Shown: positions 41,674-50,745, counted from the first letter of the stretch. The stretch: 64,000 bases of DNA from Hymenobacter fodinae (GCF_004745825.1 NZ_SRLA01000002.1:868001-932000), one strand, 5' to 3'. Program-made: numbers and translations. The notes: generated by a model from the sequence alone, not told the origin.

Positions 41674-41952
41674 CTACGCCGCTGCGCTCTCGATAAGCGA
41701 CTGACTCGTCAGTTCTAGCTCTTTTAAGGCCTTGTTCCGGCGCTCGACGCGCTCCCGCTCGGCAATTTCGAGTAATACTGTTAAAACTTCCTGATCGCGC
41801 ACTAGACCCGCCCTAGCGTTCTTTATTCTGTTCTCTGATTTGCCAGGAAGCCGGTTCTGAAGCTCTTCCTTATAGTTGCCAGTGAGGAAAGGAGCCGCTT
41901 TTGACAGTGCTGCGAGGTATTCAATCTTGCTTTGAAGTGCGCTCATCACCAT
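41674..41952 (-). CDS. Small regulator divergent to the repressor (Cro/CII position)
   Basis: A 92-residue protein; a second ATG at 41946 would give 90. Helical, with a pattern (LTGNYKEELQNRLPGKSENRIKNARAGLVRDQEVLTVLLEIAERE) similar to small HTH-like proteins found at this position in Bacteroidota phages. It is transcribed from the promoter at 42026-42057 away from the CI-like gene, suggesting a role in the lysis/lysogeny switch or early lytic control. Confidence 0.55.
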   Translation of the reverse strand: MVMSALQSKIEYLAALSKAAPFLTGNYKEELQNRLPGKSENRIKNARAGLVRDQEVLTVLLEIAERERVERRNKALKELELTSQSLIESAAA

Positions 41953-42025
41953 TAAATTTTATTAAGTATCGTATTAACCTTATTACTTTGTAGGGTTAAG
42001 CAACAAGGCGATTTGATTAATACGC

Positions 42026-42057
42026 CAAACTTAACACCAAAGTTCATGGCGTCCAAA
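42026..42057 (-). promoter_or_regulatory. Leftward early promoter next to the repressor gene
   Basis: On the minus strand TTTG (42054-42057), exactly 20 bp, TAAGTTTG (42026-42033): a perfect Bacteroidota sigma-A promoter. A second TAAGTTTG lies at 42061-42068. An inverted pair CGTATTAA (41970-41977) / TTAATACG (42017-42024) flanks the start region and may be the repressor operator. Confidence 0.75.
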
Positions 42058-42075
42058 AATCAAACTTAATAGAGT

Positions 42076-42549
42076 ATGGAATCTATCGGGGATCGTATCA
42101 AGCAGGTGCGGGAGAAGGCGGATCTCAGTCAAAAGGCCTTCGGTAAACGCATCGGAATCAGTCAGACGGCGGTCACTGCGCTGGAGAATAATCAGAGCGA
42201 GCCGCGGCTCGGCACCTTTTATAAGATAGTGGAAGAGTTCCGCGTCAATGCGGATTGGCTGCGAGCTGGAGCCGGCCAGATGAAGCTCGACGCACCGCAG
42301 CCCACGGATCCGACGCCCCCACCACCAGGAACGACGCTCGCGATCGCTGCGGATCCGGACGAGGTGCGCGAGCTGAAGGCCCAGCTGCGCGAGGCGAACG
42401 AGCAGCTCCGCTTCATGCGAGATCTCATGCGATCGGGCGGCGACCTGCGGAAACTTGCGACCGGAACGGACGGCCCGTCTTTCCCCTCGGGTAACCAGGA
42501 AGCAGCGGAGATCCTCCAGCGTCGGCAGGCCATGAGCCTGGTCGCGTAA
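42076..42549 (+). CDS. CI-like prophage repressor (XRE-family HTH)
   Basis: A 157-residue protein. The N-terminal HTH_3 domain (IKQVREKADLSQKAFGKRIGISQTAVTALENNQSEPRLGTFYKIVEEFRVNADWLRAG, residues ~8-65) is followed by a Pro-rich hinge and a coiled-coil C-terminus (VRELKAQLREANEQLRFMRDLM), probably for dimerisation. There is no S24 peptidase domain, so induction by RecA-stimulated self-cleavage is unlikely. It is divergent to the leftward early promoter. No terminator follows it inside the integrated prophage. Confidence 0.85.
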   Translation: MESIGDRIKQVREKADLSQKAFGKRIGISQTAVTALENNQSEPRLGTFYKIVEEFRVNADWLRAGAGQMKLDAPQPTDPTPPPPGTTLAIAADPDEVRELKAQLREANEQLRFMRDLMRSGGDLRKLATGTDGPSFPSGNQEAAEILQRRQAMSLVA

Positions 42550-42557
42550 GGGTCTTC

Positions 42558-42570
42558 CCCGGTTACCCCC
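42558..42570. other. Candidate integrase arm-type site on the right side
   Basis: CGGTTACCC at 42560-42568, the same 9-mer as the two copies at 7436-7457, 63 bp inward of the attR core. Confidence 0.45.
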
Positions 42571-42630
42571 TCCTGAGTTGAAACGCAAAAACTTACTCAG
42601 GAAGCTGCAATCAAACTTCTCCCGGCGTTG

Positions 42631-42649
42631 CGTATCATTGCACCGCCCA
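42631..42649. other. attR core (19-bp direct repeat)
   Basis: Identical to 7322-7340. It ends 10 bp before the polyprenyl synthetase start. Its TATCATTG (42633-42640) differs from the TAnnTTTG promoter box by one base, so the core likely overlaps the promoter or 5' leader of that gene. It is not in a tRNA gene. Confidence 0.9.
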
Positions 42650-42659
42650 AAATACCCGC

Positions 42660-43640
42660 ATGAACGTAACGCTGGACCAGATACAAGCGCCCATTGCCGC
42701 CGAAATGGAAGAGTTCGAACTCAAGTTTCGGGCCTCCATGAAAACACGGCAACTGCTGCTGGACAAAATCATGGGGTACATTGTGAAGCGCAAGGGCAAG
42801 CAAATCCGGCCCATGTTCGTGTTCTTCACGGCCAAAATCAGCGGCGGCGACCCACTTCCGGAGGCTTCGTTCCGAGGTGCCGCCCTCATTGAACTACTGC
42901 ACACGGCCACGCTGGTGCACGACGACGTGGTAGACGAAAGTAACTACCGCCGCGGCTTCTTTTCCATCAATGCGCTCTGGAAAAACAAGATTGCGGTGCT
43001 AGTGGGCGACTATCTATTGGCCCGTGGCCTGCAGTTGGCCCTCGAAAACGACGATTTCGATCTGCTCAAGATTGTAAACAATGCCGTGCGCGAGTTGAGC
43101 GAAGGCGAGCTGCTGCAGATTGAAAAAGCCCGCCGCCTCGACATCACCGAGGACGTGTATTTTGATATCATTCGCCAGAAAACAGCTTCGCTGATTGCCT
43201 CCTGTTGCGCCGTGGGGGCGTCCTCGGCGGGCGCCGATAAGGAAACAGTGGAGCGGGCTCGGCTTTTCGGCGAGAAAGTAGGCATGGCCTTCCAGATCAA
43301 AGACGACCTATTCGACTTTGGTACTGCCGAAGTAGGCAAGCCTGTGGGCATTGATATCAAAGAGAAGAAAATGACGCTGCCGCTCATCTACGCCCTGCAG
43401 CAGGCCGACTGGCTGACCAAGCGTCGCGTCATCTTCAATGTAAAAAACAACGATGGCCGCAAAGACCGGGTGCAGGCCGTTATCGATTTCGTGAAACAAT
43501 CGGGTGGCCTAGAGTACGCCATCAAAGTGATGGAAAGCTACCGCGACGAAGCCCTAACCATCTTGCGCACCTTCCCAGAGTCGGCCTCGCGCAACTCCCT
43601 AGAGCAGCTGATCAATTATACCATCGAGCGGGAGAAGTAA
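42660..43640 (+). CDS. Polyprenyl diphosphate synthase
   Basis: A 326-residue cytosolic enzyme extending farnesyl diphosphate with isopentenyl diphosphate to make the side chain of menaquinone or similar. First Asp-rich motif DDVVD (residues 88-92, in LVHDDVVDESNYRRG), GKQIRPMF upstream, second motif DDLFD (in FQIKDDLFDFG), and GKPVGIDIKEKKMTLPLIYAL. Full length for IspB-type enzymes. Its start is 10 bp from the attR core, so all upstream DNA is now phage-derived. Confidence 0.93.
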   Translation: MNVTLDQIQAPIAAEMEEFELKFRASMKTRQLLLDKIMGYIVKRKGKQIRPMFVFFTAKISGGDPLPEASFRGAALIELLHTATLVHDDVVDESNYRRGFFSINALWKNKIAVLVGDYLLARGLQLALENDDFDLLKIVNNAVRELSEGELLQIEKARRLDITEDVYFDIIRQKTASLIASCCAVGASSAGADKETVERARLFGEKVGMAFQIKDDLFDFGTAEVGKPVGIDIKEKKMTLPLIYALQQADWLTKRRVIFNVKNNDGRKDRVQAVIDFVKQSGGLEYAIKVMESYRDEALTILRTFPESASRNSLEQLINYTIEREK

Positions 43641-43670
43641 TTGTCATTTCGGATGCAGTGAGAACATAAT

Positions 43671-43705
43671 AAGGCCGGCCACCTCAGTCAGAAGTGGCCG
43701 GCCTT
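43671..43705. terminator. Bidirectional terminator after polyprenyl synthase
   Basis: A 12-bp stem AAGGCCGGCCAC / GTGGCCGGCCTT with T-rich continuation, between convergent genes. Confidence 0.8.
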
Positions 43706-43719
43706 GTTGTTGTGCTCAA

Positions 43720-44019
43720 CTAATGGTTGATCTGATAGGATACTTTTTCAGGCTGCACGTCCGACACGTCGAAATGCACGCCATCGAAAGTGCTCTTCAC
43801 GGTAATGGCATGGGTCATGTCGCAGCCGGGGCACTTAATTTCTTCGGTTTCATATTGGCCGTCATCCTCGGTGGAGTTAGCCAAATGGTCGGCGGCAGGT
43901 ACGCCCAAGGAGTCAGTGAATACTTCGGTGTGGCATTGGTTGCACTCAAATTTGAGGCCTACGGTGTGGCCTTGCAGTTCATCGAGTGGTGCGGGAGTGC
44001 TTTTTTGTTGAATCCACAT
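43720..44019 (-). CDS. Small zinc-binding protein of unknown function
   Basis: A 99-residue cytoplasmic protein with two C-x-x-C pairs (FECNQCHTE and IKCPGCDMTH), the arrangement of a zinc ribbon. The C-terminal part is beta-like (HAITVKSTFDGVHFDVSDVQPEKVSYQI). Convergent to the polyprenyl synthase gene. No specific role can be deduced. Confidence 0.7.
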   Translation of the reverse strand: MWIQQKSTPAPLDELQGHTVGLKFECNQCHTEVFTDSLGVPAADHLANSTEDDGQYETEEIKCPGCDMTHAITVKSTFDGVHFDVSDVQPEKVSYQINH

Positions 44020-44172
44020 AGGGAAGAGAGTTTGGTTACGGAAAGGAATTCAGAGCGAGTGGTGCAGCCGCTCAGCGCAGCCGTTTAAGAGAATACGCAG
44101 GCAACACCAAAAAGGGTGGGCCTGTGGCCTTGCTAGGCCAGTAAGAAGTAGCCTGAAAGGCCAAAACGCAAT

Positions 44173-44202
44173 AGCGCCCCACGTAATCAAACGTGGGGCG
44201 CT
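44173..44202. terminator. Hairpin downstream of gene 44260-44736
   Basis: Perfect 12-bp stem AGCGCCCCACGT / ACGTGGGGCGCT with a 6-nt loop; the T tract is weak. The rest of 44020-44259 shows no gene. Confidence 0.6.
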
Positions 44203-44259
44203 GCGGTAAACAAGCTGCAGATATGGAGCCTACTGCGCTAGGCCACCTGGATAACTGGC

Positions 44260-44736
44260 CTAGCCGCGGCGCTGACCACCAAAGTCGCGGCGGCCGTTTT
44301 GCTGCCAGCCGTTGCGCTGACCCATGTCGCGGTGACGCTCCTGGCGCTTGGCTTCCAGCTTAGCATACTGCGCTTTGGTGAGGGCGCTCTTGAGTTTTTT
44401 ATCGGTGCTCTTGCGTATGTCCTGCGCCTCGCTCATCATCTTGCTGCGGTCGATGCCTTTGCGGCTGCGCAGGGCTTGCATCTGCTGGTGCTGATCCTGG
44501 AAGATCTTCTCCAGCTTGCTCTTTTGTTTGGCGTTGAGGTCCAAGTCGCGGGCCAGTTCGTCTTGGCGGCGCTGGCGGTCCTGCTGGCGGTCTTTTCCAC
44601 CGCGGCGGTCTTGGTGGTCACTGCGGCTTATCTTGTCGCGGTCATGATCCTGGCCGGGTAGCACGGGAGCAGCAGTGGCTACTATGGAGGTCCCAAGGCT
44701 GAGAAGAAGGGCGAGGCTAAACAGTTGCTTTTTCAT
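44260..44736 (-). CDS. Periplasmic Spy/CpxP-like protein
   Basis: A 158-residue exported protein with a signal peptide (MKKQLFSLALLLSLGTSIVATA-AP). The helical, highly charged region (ELARDLDLNAKQKSKLEKIFQDQHQQMQALRSRKG ... KKLKSALTKAQYAKLEAKRQER) has the L-x-L-x-x-x-Q-x-x-K-(L/I) and L-x-x-x-Q-x-x-(K/R) layout of LTXXQ/Spy-like periplasmic stress chaperones. Basic Gly/Arg-rich tail. Function inferred from pattern. Confidence 0.7.
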   Translation of the reverse strand: MKKQLFSLALLLSLGTSIVATAAPVLPGQDHDRDKISRSDHQDRRGGKDRQQDRQRRQDELARDLDLNAKQKSKLEKIFQDQHQQMQALRSRKGIDRSKMMSEAQDIRKSTDKKLKSALTKAQYAKLEAKRQERHRDMGQRNGWQQNGRRDFGGQRRG

Positions 44737-44940
44737 GGTTGTCTGGAATTGGAAAGGGTAAGTTGATGGTAGTCAGACGCTGCGTTCTGTCTAGGCCTCT
44801 TTCAAACCAGGTGCCGCATTCCATACCGTAATCCGTGTTATCCAACAACGCCCGAATAAATCCGACCAACCAGCTCGTTTAATCGACCAGCCCATGCGCT
44901 GGTTTGGAGGCCAAAGGGCTATTTCAGTACCTTGCCCCGC

Positions 44941-45507
44941 ATGAATCATCCTCTGTGTCTGCCTTCTACGCCCCCGACAGCCGTGCCCCAGCTCGAAACC
45001 CCCGATCTGTTACTGCGGGGCCCACGTACCACCGACCTGCCGGAGTTTGCCGCTATGGCTGCCGACCCCGATTTCTACCGCTATGTGGGTGGCAAGCCGC
45101 AGACAGAGGAAGATACCTGGCGCCGGTTGCTAGCGCAGCAGGGGCACTGGTCGTTGCTAGGCTACGGGGCGTGGTCGGTAGAAGAAAAATCCACCGGCCG
45201 CTTTATTGGTACGGTAGGGTTCTTCGACTTTCAGCGCGACCTAACGCCTTCCATCAAAGGCACCCTCGAAGCGGGATGGGCGCTGTCCCCGCGCATCCAC
45301 GGCTGCGGCTACGCCACCCAGGCCGTACAGGTGGCCCTACAGTGGGCCGATGCGCACTTCCCCGCCGAGCACATGACCTGCATCATCGACCCCGACAATA
45401 CCGCCTCGCTCAAAGTGGCATACAAGTTTGGCTTCCGGGAGTTTGCCCGGACTACGTACTACAACGAGCCAATTCTGCTGCTGGAACGGCCCCGGACAAG
45501 CCAGTAG
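44941..45507 (+). CDS. GNAT-family N-acetyltransferase (RimJ/RimL type)
   Basis: A 188-residue protein from ATG 44941; TTG 44932 is a less likely start. LETPDLLLRGPRTTDLPEFA is the usual N-terminus. FIGTVGFFDFQ and AGWALSPRIHGCGYATQAVQVAL are the acetyl-CoA-binding region, and CIIDPDNTASLKVAYKFGFRE is the conserved C-terminal motif. It acetylates a small molecule or a protein N-terminus; substrate unknown. Confidence 0.88.
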   Translation: MNHPLCLPSTPPTAVPQLETPDLLLRGPRTTDLPEFAAMAADPDFYRYVGGKPQTEEDTWRRLLAQQGHWSLLGYGAWSVEEKSTGRFIGTVGFFDFQRDLTPSIKGTLEAGWALSPRIHGCGYATQAVQVALQWADAHFPAEHMTCIIDPDNTASLKVAYKFGFREFARTTYYNEPILLLERPRTSQ

Positions 45508-45530
45508 GTTTTTACATATGGAAAACTGAA

Positions 45531-45677
45531 CGTCAAGTCGAGCACAGTCGAGACATCTCGCTCGATCCGTTTGCCTCATCCGGCCCCGCAAATGCCTGAT
45601 GTGTATTACCTTGGGGAAGGGGAGTAGATTCTTTGGCAACGGCATCACGCGAGATGTCTCGGCAAGCTCGACATGAC
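45531..45677. repeat. Imperfect inverted intergenic repeat (REP/MITE-like)
   Basis: CGAGACATCTCGC (45549-45561) is the exact inverse of 45649-45661. GTCGAGC (45537-45543) is inverse to GCTCGAC (45666-45672). The unit fills most of the gap between the GNAT and TlpA-like genes and codes for nothing. The layout suggests a non-autonomous repeat element. Confidence 0.55.
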
Positions 45678-45689
45678 CGCCTATTTAGC

Positions 45690-45737
45690 AAAACAAAAGC
45701 CCAGCTTCTTATAGCAAGAAGCTGGGCTTTTGTTTTG
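45690..45737. terminator. Bidirectional terminator before the TlpA-like gene end
   Basis: Long stem AAAACAAAAGCCCAGCTTCTT with its complement and T runs on both strands. Confidence 0.88.
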
Positions 45738-45772
45738 CTGGGAGCACCTACTAGAGTGGCCTAGCAGGTCAG

Positions 45773-47107
45773 TTACTCGGCTAGCAGTTGGTCAATCGTT
45801 TTGTTGAACTCCTCGATTTCTTGCTGGTAATACTTACCAGTGCCGGGGCCCGAGAAGCCCGTGTGAATCTTGCGCACTTCGCCTTTCTTATCCAAGAAGA
45901 TGGTGGTGGGGAAGGCCAGCACCTTGGCTAACTGGGGCAACGATTTGCTGGCAGCATCCTTGTCGGCCACGCCAGCCACAGCTAGGTCGTAGCCCACGTT
46001 CATGCGCTGCTTCATCTTCAGCAGCTTCTGGGCGGCCAGCTTCTGGTCCTCGGTGCGCTCATAGCCTAGGCCTATGATTTCTACGCCGCGGCTTTTGTTC
46101 TTCTCATACCAGGGTGCCAGGAAGTTGGTTTCGTCCATGCAGTTGGGGCACCACGAGCCCAGAATCTGCAGCACCACCACTTTGCCGGCGTACTTGGGGT
46201 CGGTGGGGGAGATGCTGCCGCCTTCGAAAATGTTCGGGAATTTGAAGCTGAGCTTCTTCTGGCCGGGCTTCATACCCGTGAGGGCGTTGGCGTCGGGCAG
46301 CTTGGCAGTAGCATCGAGCACGGCGGTCCAGGTTTCGTGGCCCGATTTGCCGCTGTAAAAGTCGCCCTTGATGGTATTGATGTTGCCGGGCTTGTCGAGC
46401 TTGCCATCGAACAGGAAGCCATGGCTGCCGTCAAACGTGGAAAGTAACACGTGTTCCCCATCAGCTTTAGTGACCAAGTTGCCCGCTAGGTAGCGGTAGT
46501 CGCCGGTAGTGGTCAGGAAGGTACCGGTAATGCCTGAGCCGCCGGTGGAGTCTTGCTGAATGATGCCCACGGCTGGGTAGGTGTTACCTTTCTCATCCTT
46601 GAACTCCGTGCGGAAGGTTGCGCCCTGCTTTAGGTCGCCGTACACTTCGGCTTTTTTGGTGCCGCCGGTAAATAGGTCTTGTGAGCCGGTAGTCTTAGCG
46701 GCCGTAAAGGCCACGCGGTAGGGCTGCTTGGCGTCGTACTTCACCCAGGCACCCTTGAGTTTGTCGGTGCCATCGGGGCGCACTACCAAAGCCGCATCGA
46801 ATACGCCCAAACGAATGGTAGTAGAGTCGCCAGCCGTGCTGATTTCGTCGAGCTTAAGGCGCTCCTCGCCGTTGCGCAGCGTCACGGTGGGCTTACCGCC
46901 GTCGGTAGCTACGTCAAACAGAAAAGGAATTTCCTGACCCTGGGTGTTGAGTACGCCGCGCCACGTGCCGGCGCTGAGCGGAGTGGCCGCGCCAGCATCG
47001 GAGCCGGCTTGGTTTTCAGAGGTGGTCGAATTGGACTGACAGGCCACCGCGGCCAGCGCGAGTCCGGCCCCGGTTACGGCCTTGCGAAATGCAATGGCTA
47101 CGGGCAT
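45773..47107 (-). CDS. TlpA-type thioredoxin-fold lipoprotein
   Basis: A 444-residue exported protein with a signal/lipobox (AGLALAAVACQ, Cys ~23). Residues ~45-290 form a beta-rich domain common in Bacteroidota TlpA/DUF4369-like proteins. The C-terminal thioredoxin domain carries the redox motif in GSWCPNCMDE and the cis-Pro in AFPTTIFLDKKGEVRKIH. It probably reduces or isomerises periplasmic disulfides. Full length. Confidence 0.88.
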   Translation of the reverse strand: MPVAIAFRKAVTGAGLALAAVACQSNSTTSENQAGSDAGAATPLSAGTWRGVLNTQGQEIPFLFDVATDGGKPTVTLRNGEERLKLDEISTAGDSTTIRLGVFDAALVVRPDGTDKLKGAWVKYDAKQPYRVAFTAAKTTGSQDLFTGGTKKAEVYGDLKQGATFRTEFKDEKGNTYPAVGIIQQDSTGGSGITGTFLTTTGDYRYLAGNLVTKADGEHVLLSTFDGSHGFLFDGKLDKPGNINTIKGDFYSGKSGHETWTAVLDATAKLPDANALTGMKPGQKKLSFKFPNIFEGGSISPTDPKYAGKVVVLQILGSWCPNCMDETNFLAPWYEKNKSRGVEIIGLGYERTEDQKLAAQKLLKMKQRMNVGYDLAVAGVADKDAASKSLPQLAKVLAFPTTIFLDKKGEVRKIHTGFSGPGTGKYYQQEIEEFNKTIDQLLAE

Positions 47108-47255
47108 GATGAAAAAGTTAAGTTGATTCGGGGCTAAACTACTGCCAATGGTTATTAGTTTATAATCTAAGACCGCATAAGCTGCATCTATTCCGGTATT
47201 GCTGGTTAGAATGATTCTAAATGAGGGTTTAGGGCAGCGGCAACGCCCCTAAAAG

Positions 47256-47287
47256 TTGGCCCGCGGCCTGACCGATACGTATATTTG
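47256..47287 (+). promoter_or_regulatory. Promoter of the aconitase gene
   Basis: TTG (47256-47258), 21 bp, TATATTTG (47280-47287), matching the Bacteroidota consensus, about 50 bp upstream of the aconitase ATG. Confidence 0.75.
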
Positions 47288-47337
47288 CGCACCTGCCATG
47301 AGTAGGTTCGTTCTCTCCACTTTTTCCATTTCGCATT

Positions 47338-49632
47338 ATGGCGTTTGACTTAGAAATGATCAAGGCCGTGTACGATGGCATGGGCTCCCGCATTGAAGCC
47401 GCCCGTACCGCCGTTGGCCGCCCGCTTACCCTGACTGAAAAAATCCTGTACGCTCACCTGTACGGCGGCTCTGTTTCGCAGGCGTATGAGCGGGGCGTTT
47501 CCTACGTCGACTTTGCCCCTGACCGCGTGGCCATGCAAGATGCTACGGCCCAAATGGCGCTGTTGCAGTTCATGCAGGCTGGTAAAGCTAAAGTGGCGGT
47601 GCCCAGCACCGTACACTGCGACCACCTGATTCAGGCTAAAGAAGGAGCCGACGAGGATTTGGCCATTGCAAACTCCGAAAACAAGGAAGTGTATGACTTC
47701 CTGGCTTCGGTATCCAATAAATATGGCATCGGCTTCTGGAAGCCCGGTGCTGGTATCATCCACCAAGTAGTACTCGAGAACTACGCCTTCCCCGGCGGCA
47801 TGATGATCGGTACTGACTCGCACACCCCCAACGCGGGTGGCCTAGGCATGATTGCCATTGGGGTAGGTGGCGCTGATGCCGTTGACGTAATGGCTGGCAT
47901 GGCCTGGGAGCTGAAGTTCCCGAAAGTAATTGGCGTGAAGCTGACCGGTAAAATGAACGGTTGGACTTCAGCTAAAGACGTAATTCTGCGCGTGGCCGGC
48001 ATCCTGACCGTGAAAGGTGGTACCGGTGCTATCGTAGAATACTTCGGCGAAGGTGCTAACAGCCTTTCTGCTACAGGTAAAGGCACCATTTGCAACATGG
48101 GCGCTGAAATTGGGGCTACCACCTCGGTATTCAGCTACGATGAGAAAATGGGCGACTACCTGCGGGGCACCGACCGCGCTGAAATTGCCGACGCTGCTTC
48201 TGCCGTGGCCCACCACCTGCGCGCCGACGACGAGGTATACGCCAACCCCGAGGCCTTCTACGATCAGCTGATCGAAATTGACCTGAGCACACTGGAGCCT
48301 TATGTGAACGGTCCGTTCACGCCGGACGCCGCTTGGCCCATTTCGCAGTTCGCGGCAGCCGTAAAAGAGCACGGCTGGCCCGAGAAGCTGGAAGTAGGCC
48401 TGATCGGTTCCTGCACCAACTCTTCGTACGAAGACATCACCCGCGCGGCTTCGATTGCTGAGCAGGCTGTGCAAAAGGGCCTGACGGTAAACGCCGAGTT
48501 CACCGTAACGCCCGGCTCGGAGCTGGTGCGCTACACCGTAGAGCGCGACGGTCTGCTGGATACGTTTGCCCAAATGGGTGGCGTGGTGCTGGCTAATGCC
48601 TGCGGTCCGTGCATCGGGCAGTGGGCTCGTCACACCGATGACCCCAAGCGCCGTAACTCCATCATCACGTCGTTCAACCGGAACTTCGCCAAGCGTAACG
48701 ACGGCAACCCGAACACGCACGCCTTCGTGGCTTCGCCCGAAATCGTGACGGCCTTCGCCATTGCTGGCGACCTGACCTTCAACCCGTTGGTTGATACCCT
48801 GACCACCAAAGACGGTCAGCAAGTGCGCCTCGACGAGCCCCACGGCCTCGAAATGCCGCCCCAGGGCTACGCCGTAGAAGATGCTGGCTACCAGGCTCCG
48901 GCCGCCGACAGCTCTTCGGTACAGGTAATCGTTGATCCAGGTTCTGACCGTCTGCAGCTGCTCGACGCGTTCAAGCCTTGGGAAGGTACCGACCTGACTG
49001 GCCTACGCCTACTCATCAAGGCTCAGGGCAAGTGCACCACCGACCACATCTCCATGGCTGGCCCATGGTTGAAGTACCGTGGTCACCTCGACAACATCTC
49101 CAACAACATGCTCATCGGGGCTACCAACGCCTTTAATGGCGAGGCCAACTCCGTGAAGGACGGCATGACCCAGGGTACGCCGTACTCACCGGTGCCGCAG
49201 GTTGCTCGTAACTACAAAGCGCAGGGCATTGGCTCTATCGTGGTAGGTGACGAGAACTACGGAGAAGGTTCGTCGCGGGAGCACGCTGCTATGGAGCCCC
49301 GCCACCTGGGCGTGCGCGCCATTCTGGTGAAGAGCTTCGCTCGTATCCACGAAACCAACCTGAAGAAGCAGGGTATGCTGGCCCTGACCTTTGCCAACAA
49401 GGCCGACTACGACCTGATTGAGGAAGACGATATCATCGACATCATCGGCCTCACGTCGTTTGCCCCCGGTCAGCCTCTGCAAGTGCGCCTGCACCACGCC
49501 GATGGCGACACCGACCTCATCACGGTAAACCACACGTATAATCAGGGTCAGATCGAGTGGTTCAAAGCCGGCTCGGCCCTGAACCTGATTCGTCTGCAGG
49601 AGTCGGGCGGTGCCCAACTGTCGCAGAAGTAA
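47338..49632 (+). CDS. acn: Aconitate hydratase (mitochondrial-type)
   Basis: TCA-cycle enzyme converting citrate to isocitrate through its [4Fe-4S] cluster. 764 residues. Cluster cysteines are in [13 protein letters not shown] and [38 protein letters not shown] and the C-terminal swivel-domain motif [15 protein letters not shown] are all present. Length and motif order fit the mitochondrial-like aconitases of Bacteroidota. Confidence 0.96.
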   Translation: MAFDLEMIKAVYDGMGSRIEAARTAVGRPLTLTEKILYAHLYGGSVSQAYERGVSYVDFAPDRVAMQDATAQMALLQFMQAGKAKVAVPSTVHCDHLIQAKEGADEDLAIANSENKEVYDFLASVSNKYGIGFWKPGAGIIHQVVLENYAFPGGMMIGTDSHTPNAGGLGMIAIGVGGADAVDVMAGMAWELKFPKVIGVKLTGKMNGWTSAKDVILRVAGILTVKGGTGAIVEYFGEGANSLSATGKGTICNMGAEIGATTSVFSYDEKMGDYLRGTDRAEIADAASAVAHHLRADDEVYANPEAFYDQLIEIDLSTLEPYVNGPFTPDAAWPISQFAAAVKEHGWPEKLEVGLIGSCTNSSYEDITRAASIAEQAVQKGLTVNAEFTVTPGSELVRYTVERDGLLDTFAQMGGVVLANACGPCIGQWARHTDDPKRRNSIITSFNRNFAKRNDGNPNTHAFVASPEIVTAFAIAGDLTFNPLVDTLTTKDGQQVRLDEPHGLEMPPQGYAVEDAGYQAPAADSSSVQVIVDPGSDRLQLLDAFKPWEGTDLTGLRLLIKAQGKCTTDHISMAGPWLKYRGHLDNISNNMLIGATNAFNGEANSVKDGMTQGTPYSPVPQVARNYKAQGIGSIVVGDENYGEGSSREHAAMEPRHLGVRAILVKSFARIHETNLKKQGMLALTFANKADYDLIEEDDIIDIIGLTSFAPGQPLQVRLHHADGDTDLITVNHTYNQGQIEWFKAGSALNLIRLQESGGAQLSQK

Positions 49633-49651
49633 ACCTGGCCTAGCGCCATGC

Positions 49652-49687
49652 AAAACGGCCGCTTCCTGCAAAGGAGGCGGCCGTTTT
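49652..49687. terminator. Terminator after aconitase
   Basis: Stem AAAACGGCCGC(C)TCC... with its complement ending in TTTT. Confidence 0.8.
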
Positions 49688-49767
49688 CTGTATTGCAAGA
49701 CAATATGGGCCTATCCCCTGTTGCTAGGCCAGTCCTGATTTTATCATTACCTCTTTTTTAAGGCTAC

Positions 49768-50745
49768 ATGGCCTCTACCAAGCAAGGCATTTCCATCGTT
49801 GGCTTTCTGATTACCCTGCTGGGTGCGGTACTGTTTTCTACCAAGGCCATCATCGTGAAGCTGGCCTTCGGGCAAACGCACACCGATGCCGTGACGCTGC
49901 TGGCATTGCGCATGGTGTTTTCGCTGCCGTTTTACCTGGCGGCAGCTTTCCTGGTAAGCACCCAGAAAGGCAACGTGCGCATGACGGGCCGGGAGTGGCT
50001 GTTGGTAAGCGGCATTGGGTTGCTGGGATACTACGTGAGCAGCCTTTTCGATTTTCTAGGCCTGCAGTATATCTCGGCGGGACTGGAGCGGCTGATCCTG
50101 TTTCTATACCCGAGCTTTGCGGTGTTCATCAACGCATACTTTTTCCGGCAGCGCATTTCCCGCATTCAGCAATTAGCCTTAATGCTCACCTACGCTGGCA
50201 TCGGACTGGCCTACGTGGGGGAATTGTCCATTGATTCCAGCAACCCCAACTTCTATTTAGGCAGCGCGCTAGTGTTCATGTGCGCTGTTACCTACTCCAT
50301 CTATATAGTGGGAAGTGGGCGGGTGATTCCGCGGGTAGGGGCCAACAAGTTCACAGCGTATGCCATGCTGGCGGCCACGTTTGGGGTATTCGTGCACTTC
50401 CTGCTGACGCACTCCCTCCAAGCGGTGAAGCTAGGCCAGGACATGTGGCTGTACGGGCTGCTGCTGGCCATTTTGGCAACCGTGCTGCCTTCCTTCCTGA
50501 TTTCGCAGGGTATGCGAAAAATCGGCTCCAACAACGTGGCCATCATCAGTGGGGTTGGGCCGGTGTCTACTATTCTGCAGGCACATTACGTGCTGGGTGA
50601 AAAGATTTTCACGGAGCAGATAATAGGCACAGCACTGGTAATAGCGGGGGTACTGCTAATTGGCTGGAAACAGGAAAAAGCCTCCGCAGCCGTAGCCCCA
50701 CAGTCGCACAGCACTGCAGAAGATGTGAAGGCGGGTGTGGGATGA
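49768..50745 (+). CDS. DMT-superfamily (EamA) membrane transporter
   Basis: A 325-residue protein with ten hydrophobic helices in two EamA repeats. The first (GFLITLLGAVLFSTKAIIVKLAF ... FDFLGLQYISAGLERLILFLYPSFAVFINA) and second (GSALVFMCAVTYSIYIVGSGRV ... LPSFLISQGMRKIGSNNVAIISGVGPVSTILQAHYVLGEKI) repeats both carry the characteristic ends. It probably exports small metabolites; substrate unknown. Confidence 0.88.
   Translation: MASTKQGISIVGFLITLLGAVLFSTKAIIVKLAFGQTHTDAVTLLALRMVFSLPFYLAAAFLVSTQKGNVRMTGREWLLVSGIGLLGYYVSSLFDFLGLQYISAGLERLILFLYPSFAVFINAYFFRQRISRIQQLALMLTYAGIGLAYVGELSIDSSNPNFYLGSALVFMCAVTYSIYIVGSGRVIPRVGANKFTAYAMLAATFGVFVHFLLTHSLQAVKLGQDMWLYGLLLAILATVLPSFLISQGMRKIGSNNVAIISGVGPVSTILQAHYVLGEKIFTEQIIGTALVIAGVLLIGWKQEKASAAVAPQSHSTAEDVKAGVG

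Larger units (their letters stand above)
7322..42649. mobile_element. Siphovirus-type prophage, about 35.3 kb
   Basis: Bounded by a perfect 19-bp direct repeat. It contains a tyrosine integrase, CI-like repressor, replication genes, terminase small and large subunits, portal, prohead protease, major capsid, tape measure, tail tip, receptor-binding fibre and lysis genes, with no frameshifted core gene seen. A long tape measure and no visible sheath protein suggest a long non-contractile tail. Base usage differs strongly from the host (very many GATC sites). It looks intact and potentially inducible, but that is inferred. Confidence 0.95.

Noticed and set aside
42076..42549. LexA/CI-type self-cleaving repressor
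   Set aside because: The C-terminal half is a Pro-rich hinge and coiled coil without the Ser-Lys peptidase motifs.
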